Positions 5,231 to 5,826 of a stretch of DNA of 5,826 nucleotides are shown piece by piece. The notes under the pieces are model-generated. The model did not search any database and had not been told where the DNA came from. It worked only from the letters and a program-made list of their open reading frames with translations. A program made the translations under genes and the position numbers. The DNA is from an uncultured Anaerolineae bacterium. GTDB taxonomy: Bacteria; Chloroflexota; Anaerolineae; Anaerolineales; Villigracilaceae. The stretch is from assembly GCA_903854805.1 (NCBI GenBank), contig CAINXK010000360.1, positions 1 to 5,826 on the forward strand. The letters are read 5' to 3'. Every line of letters starts with the position of its first letter. Position 1 is the stretch's first letter.

Positions 5231-5826
5231 TTACTTGTTGTTGACCTTGACTTCCATTACGTCGCCGGGTTTATCTCCCTGGCTGGCAACACGGATCTTG
5301 ACTCCGTAACCGGGCAGCTGTACGCTGGCCCAGCCGAAGTTGCCAATCGAGGCATCCGGAGCCACCCAGTAGCTCTTGGTATCGTCAAAGAGCGGGTTGC
5401 CCTTCAGACCGCCGTAGCAGCTGACAAAGGTGGTGTTGACATGCAAGCAGATCTTATCGGTCTTTTGCAGGCCAAAAGTCGCGTCATATGACTGAACGCG
5501 CGGGCGCCAGACTTTGCCGTTATCCGGGCGGATCATCAGTGCGGGGTGGGCATCTACCGGCAGGAACAAACCACCGCAGCGGCCGGAGAAGCAGTTATCC
5601 CCAACGTTGTTATCGACGAATGAGTTGTCCAGGTACCAGACCAGCAGGCCGTCCTGGTAGGGGTAGTGCTCAACCCAATCAGGCTTGGTGTTGAGGAAGC
5701 CGAAATTGTACGGTCCGGTCTTGAGACTCACGTCATAGCCCGCGTACTGGCGGTATTCGGCCACATAGTAGTTCGAGAAGGATTGGACTACGCTGCCGGT
5801 GGTTTGGATGAATCCGGCAAAGGTCC
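5231..5826 (-). CDS. M6-family secreted metallopeptidase (immune inhibitor A-like), C-terminal part
   Basis: About 197 residues are visible; the frame stays open to the window edge, so the true start lies beyond 5826 and the GTG at 5764 is internal. Recognisable immune-inhibitor-A features include FSNYYVAEYRQYAGYD, SLKTGPYNFGFL, YPYQDGLLVWYLDNSF, DNNVGD, LFLPVDAHPALMIRPDNG and RVQSYDATFGLQKTD, which follow the catalytic domain in this family. The zinc site (HExxH) would lie in the missing N-terminal part. The protein ends in a beta-rich module (VQLPGYGVKIRVASQGD, then VMEVKVNNK) with no sorting signal or anchor. Four cysteines (CFSGRC, then CLHV and SCYGG) could form disulfides, consistent with export. 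Full members are 700-900 residues and degrade extracellular protein. It is convergent with the export operon; no clear terminator follows within the 29 nt before the intron. Confidence 0.88.
   Translation of the reverse strand, partial: TFAGFIQTTGSVVQSFSNYYVAEYRQYAGYDVSLKTGPYNFGFLNTKPDWVEHYPYQDGLLVWYLDNSFVDNNVGDNCFSGRCGGLFLPVDAHPALMIRPDNGKVWRPRVQSYDATFGLQKTDKICLHVNTTFVSCYGGLKGNPLFDDTKSYWVAPDASIGNFGWASVQLPGYGVKIRVASQGDKPGDVMEVKVNNK

Noticed and set aside
5219..5694. + strand frames of 90 and 68 codons at the right end
   Set aside because: They are antisense to the recognisable M6 peptidase.
1..5826. CRISPR arrays, tRNA or rRNA genes, IS ends with transposase
   Set aside because: No regularly spaced repeats, no cloverleaf or rRNA-like sequence and no transposase frame seen on either strand.

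Overview
The window reads as a chromosomal segment from a free-living bacterium, most likely a Chloroflexota (Anaerolineae-like) member. That placement is an inference from gene flavour only: a YbhF/YbhG/YbhS-type export system built of separate ATPase genes, an SRPBCC protein inside the operon, a group IIC-like intron behind a terminator, and a secreted M6 (immune inhibitor A-like) peptidase. No marker gene fixes the taxonomy.

Positions 1-4512 (+ strand) hold one export-pump operon. In order it encodes the C-terminal part of an ABC-2 permease (5' end outside the window), a membrane-anchored HlyD/YbhG-type adaptor, a first ABC ATPase, a small SRPBCC (START-like) protein and a second ABC ATPase. 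The two ATPases look like the N- and C-terminal halves of fused YbhF-type proteins, here as separate genes with the SRPBCC gene between them. Their motif defects are complementary, so one composite ATP site should be canonical and the other degenerate. A 146-nt gap with a possible 25-codon leader ORF separates the adaptor from the first ATPase. The operon closes with a strong rho-independent terminator at 4536-4568.

Positions 4569-5201 contain no functional protein gene. They look like a compact group II intron RNA: a GTGCG 5' end, domain I-III-like sequence, a domain V with a CGC triad and its G.U wobble, and a domain VI hairpin with a bulged adenosine 7 nt from the 3' end. It starts exactly after the T-run of the terminator, the known target type of class C introns. 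It is only about 633 nt long and lacks a reverse transcriptase; only a questionable N-terminal stub of an intron-encoded protein remains.

Positions 5231-5826 (- strand) carry the C-terminal about 197 residues of an M6-family secreted metallopeptidase, convergent with the operon. The intron therefore sits between two convergent genes. The most notable points are the RT-less terminator-associated intron, the asymmetric split ATPase pair and the SRPBCC gene between the two ATPases. I see no evidence of a wholly new system.
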